Of a stretch of 64,000 nt of DNA, positions 47,433 to 55,200 are shown piece by piece. Positions within the stretch are counted from its first letter, which is position 1; each line of letters starts with the position of its first letter. Below the pieces are notes generated by a model. It had not been told where the DNA came from. It worked only from the letters and a program-made list of their open reading frames with translations, and did not search any database. Source of the stretch: Ralstonia pickettii (GTDB lineage: Bacteria > Pseudomonadota > Gammaproteobacteria > Burkholderiales > Burkholderiaceae); NCBI RefSeq assembly GCF_001699815.1, contig NZ_MCGB01000086.1, positions 1-64,000 of the forward strand, written 5' to 3'. The translations under genes and the position numbers were made by a program.

Positions 47433-48122
47433 ATGAAACTGGTCATCGGCAACAAGAACTATTCGTCGTGGTCGCTACGGCCGTGGCTGCTCGCCAAGCA
47501 GGCCGGCATTCCGTTCGAAGAGATCCGCGTGCGCCTGCTGAGCGAGACCTTTGCCGCCGACGTGGCACGCCATTCGCCCGCCGGCCGCGTGCCGGTCTTG
47601 GTGGACGGCGACATGAACGTGTGGGATTCGCTCGCCATCTGCGAGACGCTGGCTGAGCGCTTTCCGCGCGCGCAACTGTGGCCGGCTGACCCGAAGGCCC
47701 GCGCGCATGCCCGCTCGATCTGCGCTGAAATGCACAGCGGCTTCACCAACCTGCGCAACAACATGCCGATGAACGTGACGGCCGTGCTGCCCGGCATGGG
47801 CTGGAACGTGGCGGTGCAGCGCGACATCGACCGCATTGCCGCTATGTGGACCGAGCTGCGCCAGAAGTACGCGGCAGAAGGCCCGTTCCTGTTCGGCCAC
47901 TTCACGGTGGCCGATGCGTTCTACGCGCCGGTGGTCAGCCGCTTCGCCACGTATGGTGTACGTCTGCCGGAGGCCGCCAAGGCCTACGCCGACTCCATCC
48001 TCAACCTGCCCGCCATGCAGGAATGGATCGACGGTGCGCGCGCCGAGCATGACTTCCTCGCCGACGACGAGCCGTACCGCACTGCGCCGGACGAAGACAC
48101 GCTGGTTGCCGCCAATCAATGA
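47433..48122 (+). CDS. Glutathione S-transferase family protein
   Basis: A 229-aa cytoplasmic protein. The thioredoxin-like N-terminal domain has NKNYSSWSLRPWLLAKQAG with the likely catalytic Ser pair and HSPAGRVPVLVDGDMNVWDS (cis-Pro in RVPVL). The C-terminal helical domain contains FLFGHFTVADAFYAPVVSRF, the usual GST end signature. It conjugates or reduces glutathione-linked substrates, unidentified. It overlaps cca by four bases (ATGA), so they are co-translated. Confidence 0.92.
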   Translation: MKLVIGNKNYSSWSLRPWLLAKQAGIPFEEIRVRLLSETFAADVARHSPAGRVPVLVDGDMNVWDSLAICETLAERFPRAQLWPADPKARAHARSICAEMHSGFTNLRNNMPMNVTAVLPGMGWNVAVQRDIDRIAAMWTELRQKYAAEGPFLFGHFTVADAFYAPVVSRFATYGVRLPEAAKAYADSILNLPAMQEWIDGARAEHDFLADDEPYRTAPDEDTLVAANQ

Positions 48123-49405
48123 CGGAACGCGCATCACAGACGGAAGCCATCGTCGATCCAGCCACGCACGGGCTGGATGTGTATGCCGTGGGCGGCGCCA
48201 TTCGTGACGCGCTGCTCGGGTTGCCGGTGCAGGACCGGGACTACGTTGTGGTCGGGGCCACGCCCGAAGATATGGAGGCGCGTGGCTTCCGCGCCGTCGG
48301 CAAGGATTTTCCGGTGTTCCTGCACCCGGCCACGCAAGCCGAATACGCGCTCGCCCGCACCGAGCGCAAGACGGCTGCCGGTTACAAGGGTTTTTCGGTC
48401 TACTACGCACCGGACGTCACGCTCGAAGACGACCTCATCCGCCGCGACCTGACCATCAACGCGATGGCGCAGCGCGTGGCGGAAGACGGCGCGCTGGTGG
48501 GCCCCGTCGTCGATCCGTATGGAGGGCAGGCTGATCTGGCCTCGCGCACGTTCCGGCATGTATCCGATGCGTTCATGGAGGATCCGGTGCGCATCCTGCG
48601 GCTGGCGCGGTTTGCTGCGCGCTTTGCCGATTTTCATGTCGCACCCGAAACCAACGCGCTGATGCAGCGCATGGTGCAGGCCGGCGAAGTCGATGCGCTG
48701 GTGCCCGAGCGGGTGTGGCAGGAAATTGCCCGAGGCCTGATGGAGGCGCATCCGCAGCGCATGTTTGCCGTGCTGCGTGACTGCGGTGCGCTGGTGCGCC
48801 TGCTGCCCGAACTTGACCGGCTGTGGGGCGTGCCGCAGCGCGCCGACTACCACCCCGAAGTCGACACCGGCGTGCACACCATGATGGTGATCGAAACCGC
48901 TGCTGCGATGGCGACGTCGCTGCCGGTACGCTTTGCCGCGCTGGTGCATGACCTCGGTAAGGGCACCACCCCCGACGACATCTTGCCGCGCCACATCGGC
49001 CACGAAGGGCGCAGCGTGCCGCTGATCGAAGCCGTCTGCCAGCGCCTGCGTGTGCCGACAGAGTGCCGCGAGCTCGCCCTGGTGGTGGCGCGCGAGCACG
49101 GCAACATTCACCGCTGCGATGGCTTTGATGCGGCAGCGCTGGTACGCCTGCTTGAGCGTTGCGACGCCCTGCGCAAGCCCGATCGTTTTCGTCAGGCCCT
49201 GCAGGCGTGCGAGGCCGATGCGCGCGGTCGTCTCGGGTTTGAAGACCGCAGCTATCCACAGACGGAGCGCCTGCTGCGCGCGCTGGCGGCTGCATCGTCG
49301 ATCGATGCTGGCGCCGTCGCAAAGCGCTATGCCGACAACCCGGCGCACATCAAGCAGGCCGTGCATCAGGCGCGCATCGAGGCCGTTGCACAGGCCGGCG
49401 TCTAG
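48119..49405 (+). CDS. cca: Multifunctional CCA-adding tRNA nucleotidyltransferase
   Basis: A 428-aa enzyme that builds and repairs the CCA end of tRNAs. The nucleotidyltransferase head has VYAVGGAIRDALLGLP and QDRDYVVVGA (catalytic DxD). RRDLTINAMAQ is the conserved RRD site, and DPVRILRLARFAARF follows. A C-terminal HD domain (VHDLGKGTTPDDILPRHIGH) gives the phosphohydrolase/phosphodiesterase activities of the long proteobacterial form. The start overlaps the GST stop. The ~18 N-terminal residues are longer than in E. coli. Confidence 0.95.
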   Translation: MTERASQTEAIVDPATHGLDVYAVGGAIRDALLGLPVQDRDYVVVGATPEDMEARGFRAVGKDFPVFLHPATQAEYALARTERKTAAGYKGFSVYYAPDVTLEDDLIRRDLTINAMAQRVAEDGALVGPVVDPYGGQADLASRTFRHVSDAFMEDPVRILRLARFAARFADFHVAPETNALMQRMVQAGEVDALVPERVWQEIARGLMEAHPQRMFAVLRDCGALVRLLPELDRLWGVPQRADYHPEVDTGVHTMMVIETAAAMATSLPVRFAALVHDLGKGTTPDDILPRHIGHEGRSVPLIEAVCQRLRVPTECRELALVVAREHGNIHRCDGFDAAALVRLLERCDALRKPDRFRQALQACEADARGRLGFEDRSYPQTERLLRALAAASSIDAGAVAKRYADNPAHIKQAVHQARIEAVAQAGV

Positions 49406-49435
49406 GTCGTCAACCGGAGCCGGCCATGCGGCCGC

Positions 49436-50341
49436 TCACTCGAACGGCGTGTCGTTCGGGTTGGCGTACAGCGCCTTCAACTGATCGTTCATCGGGAAAT
49501 TGAAGTTCAGGTTCTTGGGCGGTACCGGCTTCTCGAACCACTTGGCGTACAGTGCTTTGACCTCGCCGCTTTTCATCACGCCGGCCATCGTGTCGTCCAC
49601 CAGCTTCTTGAACTGAGGATCGTCGCGGCGCAGCATGAAGCCGTAGGCTTCGAACGACTGCGGCGTGCCGGTCACGACCCAGTCGTCGGGCTTCTGCGCC
49701 AGCGTGCGTGCGCCGGCCAGCAGCACGTCATCCATCATGAACGCCGCCACGCGGCCGCTCTGCAGCGTGAGGAACGATTCACCGTAATCCTTGCCGCTGA
49801 TCACGTTCATGTTCATCTTCTTCTCGTCGTTCATCCTGCGCAGGATGCGTTCCGACGTCGTGCCCGCGTTGGTGATCACCGACTTGCCCGCCAGGTCCGG
49901 GAAATCCTTTACGCCCGATTTCACGTTGGTCAGCAGGCGCGTGCCGGCGATGAAGAAGGTGGTCGAAAACGCCGTCTGCTGCTCGCGTGATTTCAGGTGC
50001 GTGGTCACGCCGCACTCGAGGTCCACCGAGCCGTTCTGCACCAGCGATGTCCGGTTCTGCGACGTCACCGGAATGTGCTTGATGTCCAGGTTGGGCTTGC
50101 CCGTCTTCTTCCTGACGGCGTCGATCACGCGCGAGCAGAGGTCTGCCGAGAAACCGACGATCTCGTTCTTGCTGTCGCGGTAAGAAAACGGAATCGACGA
50201 TTCGCGCACGCCGATCAGGATCGTGTTGCTGTCCTGGATTTTCTTCAGCGTGCCGTCCAGCGCCTGCGCGTGCGCGCCGATCGCGAGTAGGCTGGCCAGT
50301 GCCAGCGGGAAGGTTCGGATACAGCGGGTGGTCAAACGCAT
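49436..50341 (-). CDS. Periplasmic amino-acid-type solute-binding protein
   Basis: A 301-aa family-3 binding protein with a signal peptide (FPLALASLLAIGAHAQA). The mature part starts TLKKIQDSNTILIGVRESSI and has VGFSADLCSRVIDAVRKKTG, GSVDLECGVTTHLKSREQQT and ALYAKWFEKPVPPKNLNFNF. No ABC permease or ATPase gene is adjacent. It ends a minus-strand run with BKACE, an aminotransferase and an RpiR regulator, so it likely binds the substrate of that cluster. GGAGG precedes ATG 50341. Confidence 0.88.
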   Translation of the reverse strand: MRLTTRCIRTFPLALASLLAIGAHAQALDGTLKKIQDSNTILIGVRESSIPFSYRDSKNEIVGFSADLCSRVIDAVRKKTGKPNLDIKHIPVTSQNRTSLVQNGSVDLECGVTTHLKSREQQTAFSTTFFIAGTRLLTNVKSGVKDFPDLAGKSVITNAGTTSERILRRMNDEKKMNMNVISGKDYGESFLTLQSGRVAAFMMDDVLLAGARTLAQKPDDWVVTGTPQSFEAYGFMLRRDDPQFKKLVDDTMAGVMKSGEVKALYAKWFEKPVPPKNLNFNFPMNDQLKALYANPNDTPFE

Positions 50342-50424
50342 CTTTCCTCCAATGGTTGTGGTGCGCGGCCTGTTGTGTTGCGGCCGTCTGTGCTTTGACT
50401 TCGTGGCGATGAATGCGGAGCGTC

Positions 50425-51261
50425 TTATCGGCCGAACCAGTTGCGCAACTCTGCCGCGCTGGCCAGCGGCAGGTGCAGCGCGTCGAGATGCCGCCGCAGG
50501 TTGCGGACGAGCGCCGCGTTGTCGGGCGCCGTGCTGCCGTCGGGCAGCGCCATGTTGTTTTCGAACCCCAGGCGCGCATGGCCGCCGAGCAGCGCTGCGC
50601 TGAGCGCGCATTCGGCTTCACGCGGGCCGAACGCACACATCGCCCAAGGCACGTTGGCGGTGATGGCACCGCCGTCGGTCCACGCTTGCAGGAAGGGCAA
50701 CAGGTCGGTGGGATCGGAGCGCTGGCCGGCGCTGTAGCGGCCGAGCACGAACAGCACCCAGTGCGGCGTGTCGGGCAGCACGCCGCGTGTGCGCAGGTCG
50801 CGGTAGCGCATCACGTCGTCAGCGGAATAGAGGATGTACTGGATCGCCGTGTGCGCGGCGGCAAGCTCACCAAAGAAACGCGCGGCTTGCGCGTCGTGCG
50901 CGGCATCCGGTGCCAGTTCGCGCAGCGCGGCGGAAATCGCTTCGGGCTGCAGCGCACGCACCGATGCCATCTGCTGTTCGGGCGTGTAGATGCCAACGGC
51001 CTCGGTGGTGATCTGAATCACCAGCGCATCGCCCACGGCTCGTTGCACGGCGGCGATGGCCGGACGGTAGTCGTCAGGCTCCAGGCTATGCGTGCCGTCG
51101 GCGCGGCGCACATGCAGATGCAGCATCGCGGCGCCGGCATCCACGCATTGGCGTGCGCAGGCGGCCAGTTCGTCGGGCGTGATCGGCAGTGCGGGATGAT
51201 CGGCGTGCGTCTTGCGCGCACCGTTGGGCGCAACGGCGATGGCGATGGGCCGGGTCACCAC
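50425..51261 (-). CDS. BKACE-family beta-keto acid cleavage enzyme (DUF849)
   Basis: A 278-aa TIM-barrel enzyme of the 3-keto-5-aminohexanoate cleavage family, which condenses a beta-keto acid with acetyl-CoA using Zn. Visible parts: IAIAVAPNGARKTHADHPAL, AAMLHLHVRRADGTHSLEPD with metal His residues, LVIQITTEAVGIYTPEQQMA, VPWAMCAFGPREAECALSAA and GGHARLGFENNMALPDGS. Substrate specificity within BKACE varies and cannot be given. It overlaps the aminotransferase gene by 7 bp, indicating a shared pathway. Confidence 0.9.
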   Translation of the reverse strand: MVTRPIAIAVAPNGARKTHADHPALPITPDELAACARQCVDAGAAMLHLHVRRADGTHSLEPDDYRPAIAAVQRAVGDALVIQITTEAVGIYTPEQQMASVRALQPEAISAALRELAPDAAHDAQAARFFGELAAAHTAIQYILYSADDVMRYRDLRTRGVLPDTPHWVLFVLGRYSAGQRSDPTDLLPFLQAWTDGGAITANVPWAMCAFGPREAECALSAALLGGHARLGFENNMALPDGSTAPDNAALVRNLRRHLDALHLPLASAAELRNWFGR

Positions 51262-52610
51262 GCGGCCTCCAGCGCCTTGGTGGTGGCGGCGTCAACCGCA
51301 TCGCCCAAGCGTTCGACGATGGCGTCGATGTCCTGAGCGGTGGCGATGAACGGCGGCGCCAGCAGGATGTGGTCACCGCGCCGTCCGTCAATCGTGCCGC
51401 CCATCGGATACACCATCAGGCCGCGCTGCATCGCTTCGGCCTTCACGCGCGCGTGCGTCTTGCATGCAGGTGCCAGCGGCGCCTTGGTTGCGCGATCCGC
51501 TACCAGCTCCACGCCGATGAACAGCCCGCGCCCGCGTACGTCGCCTACGTGGGCGTGGTCGGCAAAGCGTGCACGCAGCGCTGCACGCAGTTGCTCGCCA
51601 CGCGCCTGCACGTTGGCAAGCAGGTTCTCTTCTTCGATCACCTTCTGCACTTCCAGCGCCGCCGCGCACGCAGTCGCGTGGCCAATGTAAGTGTGGCCAT
51701 GCTGGAAGAAGCCGCTGCCTTTCGTGATCGCGTCGACAATGCGGCGATTCACCAGCGTCGCGCCGATCGGCTGATACCCGCCGCCCAGCCCCTTGGCAAT
51801 GGCGACCATGTCTGGCACCACACCATCTTCCTCGCAGGCGAACAGGTAGCCGGTGCGCCCCATGCCGGACATCACCTCATCGAGCAACAGCAGCACGCCG
51901 TGGCGATCGCACACTGTGCGGATCTTGCGGAAGTAGTCACCCACCGGCGGCACCGCGCCGGCCGTGGCGCCCACCACCGTCTCGGCGACGAAGGCCGCGA
52001 CGTTCTCCGTGCCGAGTTCGACGATCTTCGCGTCCAGTTCATCGGCCAGGCGCTGCACGTATTGCGCGTCGCTCTCGCCATCCAGGCGCTCGCGATACGC
52101 ATAGCAAGGGGATACATGGTGGGCAGGCACTAGCAGCGGCAGGAAGGGTTCCCGGCGCCATGCGTTACCGCCAATCGCCAGTGCGCCCAGCGTGTTGCCG
52201 TGATAGCTCTGGCGCCGTGCGATGAAGTACTGGCGCTGCGGCTGGCCGATCTCAACGAAGTATTGGCGTGCGAGTTTCAGCGCCGCTTCAATCGCTTCCG
52301 AACCGCCGGAGACGAAGTACACGTGGTCCAGATCGCCCGGTGCCGCAGCGGCCAGGCGTGCGGCCAGTTCTTCGGCCGCGTCCGTCGTGAAGAAAGACGT
52401 GTGCGCATAAGCCAGCGCGCGCACCTGCTTGCAGATGGCGTCCACCACGCGCGGGTGGCCGTGGCCGAGACACGAAACGGCGGCACCGCCGCAGGCGTCG
52501 AGATAGCGCTTGCCGTCGGAGTCGATGAGGGTCATGCCATCGCCGCCGACAGCGGTGGGCAGCGTCTTGCGTGGGTCGCGGTGGAAGACGGAGGTGGTGG
52601 ACGGTGTCAT
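51255..52610 (-). CDS. Class III PLP-dependent aminotransferase
   Basis: A 451-aa omega-aminotransferase type enzyme. It has GKRYLDACGGAAVSCLGHGH, YFVSGGSEAIEAALKLARQY, the SYHGNTLGALAIGG region, the cofactor Asp in LLLLDEVMSGMGRTGYLFAC and the PLP Lys in MVAIAKGLGGGYQPIGA. It moves an amino group from an amine or amino acid to a keto acid. Together with the overlapping BKACE gene it suggests breakdown of an omega-amino acid: deamination followed by beta-keto cleavage. ATG 52610 is used. It lies 16 bp after the RpiR gene. Confidence 0.93.
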   Translation of the reverse strand: MTPSTTSVFHRDPRKTLPTAVGGDGMTLIDSDGKRYLDACGGAAVSCLGHGHPRVVDAICKQVRALAYAHTSFFTTDAAEELAARLAAAAPGDLDHVYFVSGGSEAIEAALKLARQYFVEIGQPQRQYFIARRQSYHGNTLGALAIGGNAWRREPFLPLLVPAHHVSPCYAYRERLDGESDAQYVQRLADELDAKIVELGTENVAAFVAETVVGATAGAVPPVGDYFRKIRTVCDRHGVLLLLDEVMSGMGRTGYLFACEEDGVVPDMVAIAKGLGGGYQPIGATLVNRRIVDAITKGSGFFQHGHTYIGHATACAAALEVQKVIEEENLLANVQARGEQLRAALRARFADHAHVGDVRGRGLFIGVELVADRATKAPLAPACKTHARVKAEAMQRGLMVYPMGGTIDGRRGDHILLAPPFIATAQDIDAIVERLGDAVDAATTKALEAAW

Positions 52611-52626
52611 GGGCGATCGGGAACGG

Positions 52627-53535
52627 TCAACGTTGGGTGGGCGGCACGGCGACAGCCGCTTCACTGCGGCGGGCGCTGCGCACGTAGGCGGCTTGTTGCT
52701 TGAGCTGGGCGTCGCTGTCGGCCAGGTGGGCGAGCGCCGTTGGGCCGGCGTGGCGGAACCACGTCATCAGCAGCGCGTCGAGCAGCGCCATCGGTGCGGC
52801 CAGCGAATGGAAGAACGACGGAATGGCGACAGGCGCGACGAGGTGTTGCCACGCCAGTTCAGCGCCGGGGGCGATGGCGCTGTCGGTCACGTACACGAGG
52901 CGCGCCCCGCGCGCATGCGCGTACTGCATCGCCTCGATGACTTCGCGCGTGTAGGGATCAAAGGTGACAGCCACCACAATGTCGCCCTCGCCGCAAAAGC
53001 GCAGCGGGTCGGCCAGCGTGTTGCCGCTGCCAGCGCACAACGTGACTTTCTCGTCGAACAGCTGGGCGGCATAGCCGAACGCATGCGTCAGCGCCAGGCA
53101 GCTGCGCGCGCCCAGCAAAAAGACGCGGCGCGCCCTGCAGAGGGCGGCGGCCACCGTGTCGAGTGCCGCCAGGTTGGCCGGCGAAAACGCCGATTGCACA
53201 TGCGCACCGATGGTCATGCCGATGCGCTCGGCGTCTGATGCGCCTGCCGCATCGTCGCCCTGCAACGCGCTGGCGCGGCCGGCAAAGCCATCGGCCTGTT
53301 GGCGCAGGTGGTTCACGCAGATGTCGCGCAGGGCGGCAAAGTCATCAAAGCCCAGCGCGCGTGCCAGGCGCGAGAACGTGGCCGGCGGCAGGTCGCAGCG
53401 GCGCGCCAGGTCCCGCATCGAGAGCAGCGCGATGTCGCGCTGGTGCGTCTCAAGCAACATGGCGGCGCGCTGCAATTGCGGGGACAGATCGCCCGCGCGG
53501 TCGCGCAGCGTCTGCATGAGCCCATCGAATGTCAT
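52627..53535 (-). CDS. RpiR/MurR-family transcriptional regulator
   Basis: A 302-aa regulator with an N-terminal HTH_6 domain (residues 1-78; LLSMRDLARRCDLPPATFSR) and a C-terminal SIS domain (about 120-255; RVFLLGARSCLALTHAFGYA, DIVVAVTFDPYTREVIEAMQ). SIS domains usually sense sugar phosphates, yet the cluster it heads looks like amino-acid breakdown. It is the first gene of the minus-strand run and probably controls it. ATG 53535 lacks a clear ribosome site; TTG 53556 is an alternative. Confidence 0.9.
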   Translation of the reverse strand: MTFDGLMQTLRDRAGDLSPQLQRAAMLLETHQRDIALLSMRDLARRCDLPPATFSRLARALGFDDFAALRDICVNHLRQQADGFAGRASALQGDDAAGASDAERIGMTIGAHVQSAFSPANLAALDTVAAALCRARRVFLLGARSCLALTHAFGYAAQLFDEKVTLCAGSGNTLADPLRFCGEGDIVVAVTFDPYTREVIEAMQYAHARGARLVYVTDSAIAPGAELAWQHLVAPVAIPSFFHSLAAPMALLDALLMTWFRHAGPTALAHLADSDAQLKQQAAYVRSARRSEAAVAVPPTQR

Positions 53536-53671
53536 GAGGTGATCGTGGTGATTCAACTGTTTCGTAAACTACTTATTTGAAACAGTTGAGTCAATACCGA
53601 ATTCACCTTGGCGGCGGTGCGCAAAAAATAAAACGGCCGCATCTCAAGGCGTACGGCCGTGGCGGGCAAAC

Positions 53672-53695
53672 AAAAACGGAGGCCGAAGCCTCCGT
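53672..53695 (-). terminator. Rho-independent terminator (minus strand)
   Basis: ACGGAGGC-CGAA-GCCTCCGT (53676-53695); on the minus strand the stem is followed by TTTTTG. It ends the small membrane protein gene just upstream (53719-54024). Confidence 0.9.
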
Positions 53696-53718
53696 TGTGC
53701 GTGTGATGCGCGCGTGTC

Positions 53719-54024
53719 TCAGGTTGCCGGTGCGTCGACCTGCTCCATGCGGAGCTGGAAGAACCCAGCCCCGATCAGGCCAAGCAGGCTCAGCGCCATG
53801 CACGTACAGGCAAGAATCATCACCGCGCCCAGCGACGAGATCCCGCTCATGAGCGGCGTATGCATCAAGGCTGACAGATTGCCGCCCACCCACATGGCCG
53901 CGACGAGGGCCATCAAACACATCAGCGCTGCGGCATTGCGCAACCACGTCAACCGCGTCTTGCGGCTGATGCCGTCGAAAGCGTGGAAATGGAAGTGGTG
54001 GTGACCGGTGCCAACGAGTGCCAT
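53719..54024 (-). CDS. Small membrane protein of unknown function
   Basis: A 101-aa protein with two hydrophobic segments (LMCLMALVAAMWVGGNLSAL and ILACTCMALSLLGLIGAGFF) and a His/Phe-rich N-terminus (GHHHFHFHAFDG). No family is recognised. AAGGAG precedes ATG 54024 and a terminator follows, so it is a single-gene transcript. The His cluster may bind metal, which is a guess. Confidence 0.65.
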   Translation of the reverse strand: MALVGTGHHHFHFHAFDGISRKTRLTWLRNAAALMCLMALVAAMWVGGNLSALMHTPLMSGISSLGAVMILACTCMALSLLGLIGAGFFQLRMEQVDAPAT

Positions 54025-54239
54025 GGAGAATCTCCTTGTGCTTGCCGTTTGATAGCGTTGAGTCACTATACCGAGACCTGCGACAGTTTGGCGCAGTTTG
54101 CGCCGCTAGGTATACCCTGAGCTGCGCTGCGTCAAGAGGTGCGGGTACATTTTTTGTGAGTGCGACACTGCGCCGCAGATCGGCGGCTGGAGCGGCAAAA
54201 GGGAGAGGGCGGGCGCCTGCGAATGGCGCCGCAGGAATG

Positions 54240-54270
54240 AAAAAAGACCTCGCGAGGAGGTCTTTTTTGT
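54240..54270 (-). terminator. Terminator downstream of tRNA-Phe
   Basis: GACCTC/GAGGTC stem (54246-54262) with a GCGAG loop, flanked by A on one side and T on the other, so it can act on either strand. It lies 41 bp downstream of the tRNA-Phe gene in that gene's direction. Confidence 0.85.
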
Positions 54271-54310
54271 TGCTCTGCAAAATCAATCGATCTTGAAGAG
54301 CGAAGAATTT

Positions 54311-54386
54311 TGGTGGCCTGGGGCGGAATCGAACCACCGACACGCGGATTTTCAATCCGCTGCTCTACCAACTGAGCTACCGGGCC
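54311..54386 (-). tRNA. tRNA-Phe (GAA)
   Basis: The 76-nt minus-strand sequence folds as a tRNA: acceptor GGCCCGG, D arm GCTC-AGTTGGTA-GAGC, anticodon arm GCGGA-TTGAAAA-TCCGC (anticodon GAA, Phe), variable GTGTC, T arm GGTGG-TTCGATT-CCGCC, acceptor 3' side CCAGGCC, then A and an encoded CCA. Position 5 of the acceptor is a C facing A, so one pair is mismatched. Confidence 0.97.
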
Positions 54387-54453
54387 AAGCAAAGAAAAGC
54401 AAGTATGACAGGGTGTGCGCCTTGTCGTCAAGTACCTCCGAGCACTTTGATGA

Positions 54454-55164
54454 TCAGGTCGCCGGTTCGCCCTTGTTACGCGAGAGTTCGACGCCCAGTT
54501 GCTTGAGCTTTCGGTACAGGTGAGTCCGCTCCAGACCGGTCTTTTCTGCTACGCGCGTCATGCTGCCGCCTTCACGCTGCAGGTGATATTCGAAGTACGC
54601 GCGCTCAAACAGGTCGCGCGCCTCGCGCAGCGGCATGTCGAACGAGAACTGCATGCCGCCGCTTTCGGCTGCACGGGTCGGTACGCCATTGATGTCGGTG
54701 CGCTCGAGCGCGGCGGGTGTACCTGCGGCGGCGTTTGGCATGGCGCCTGCGAGTCCCGCCACCGGAGCGGCAGCCGGTGTGGCCGAGCGCGGCTTTTCCT
54801 TGCTGCGCGACAGCCCCTGCTCCACCGCGGTCAGCAGTTTCTGCAGCGCGATGGGCTTCTCCAGGAAATTCAGCGCGCCGATCTTGGTCGCCTCGACAGC
54901 AGTGTCGATGGTGGCGTGGCCCGACATCATGATGACGGGCATGGTCAGCAGACCTTGCGATGCCCATTCCTTGAGCAGCGTCACGCCGTCGGTATCCGGC
55001 ATCCAGATATCGAGCAGGACGAGGTCGGGCGTTGCGTTCGCGCGGTATTCGCGCGCGCGCTGCGCGTTCTCGGCGACTTCAACAACGTGCCCTTCGTCTC
55101 CGAGGATTTCGGAGAGCAACTCCCGGATACCCATTTCGTCGTCGACAACGAGGATGGTGGCCAT
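54454..55164 (-). CDS. ntrX: NtrX-like response regulator without AAA domain
   Basis: A 236-aa regulator. The receiver domain (1-120) has LVVDDEMGIRELLSEIL, the phospho-Asp in DLVLLDIWMPDTDG, VIMMSGHAT and FLEKPIALQKLL. A ~60-residue Ala/Pro-rich linker follows, then a Fis-type helix-turn-helix at the C-terminus (MTRVAEKTGLERTHLYRKLK). Canonical NtrX (~450 aa) has a sigma-54-interacting AAA domain in the middle; it is absent here, so this protein cannot activate sigma-54 promoters directly. It is encoded 36 bp after ntrY and works with that kinase. Confidence 0.9.
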   Translation of the reverse strand: MATILVVDDEMGIRELLSEILGDEGHVVEVAENAQRAREYRANATPDLVLLDIWMPDTDGVTLLKEWASQGLLTMPVIMMSGHATIDTAVEATKIGALNFLEKPIALQKLLTAVEQGLSRSKEKPRSATPAAAPVAGLAGAMPNAAAGTPAALERTDINGVPTRAAESGGMQFSFDMPLREARDLFERAYFEYHLQREGGSMTRVAEKTGLERTHLYRKLKQLGVELSRNKGEPAT

Positions 55165-55200
55165 GCTTTTCCTCTATGTGCGGCGGGATTGCCGTCCGCG

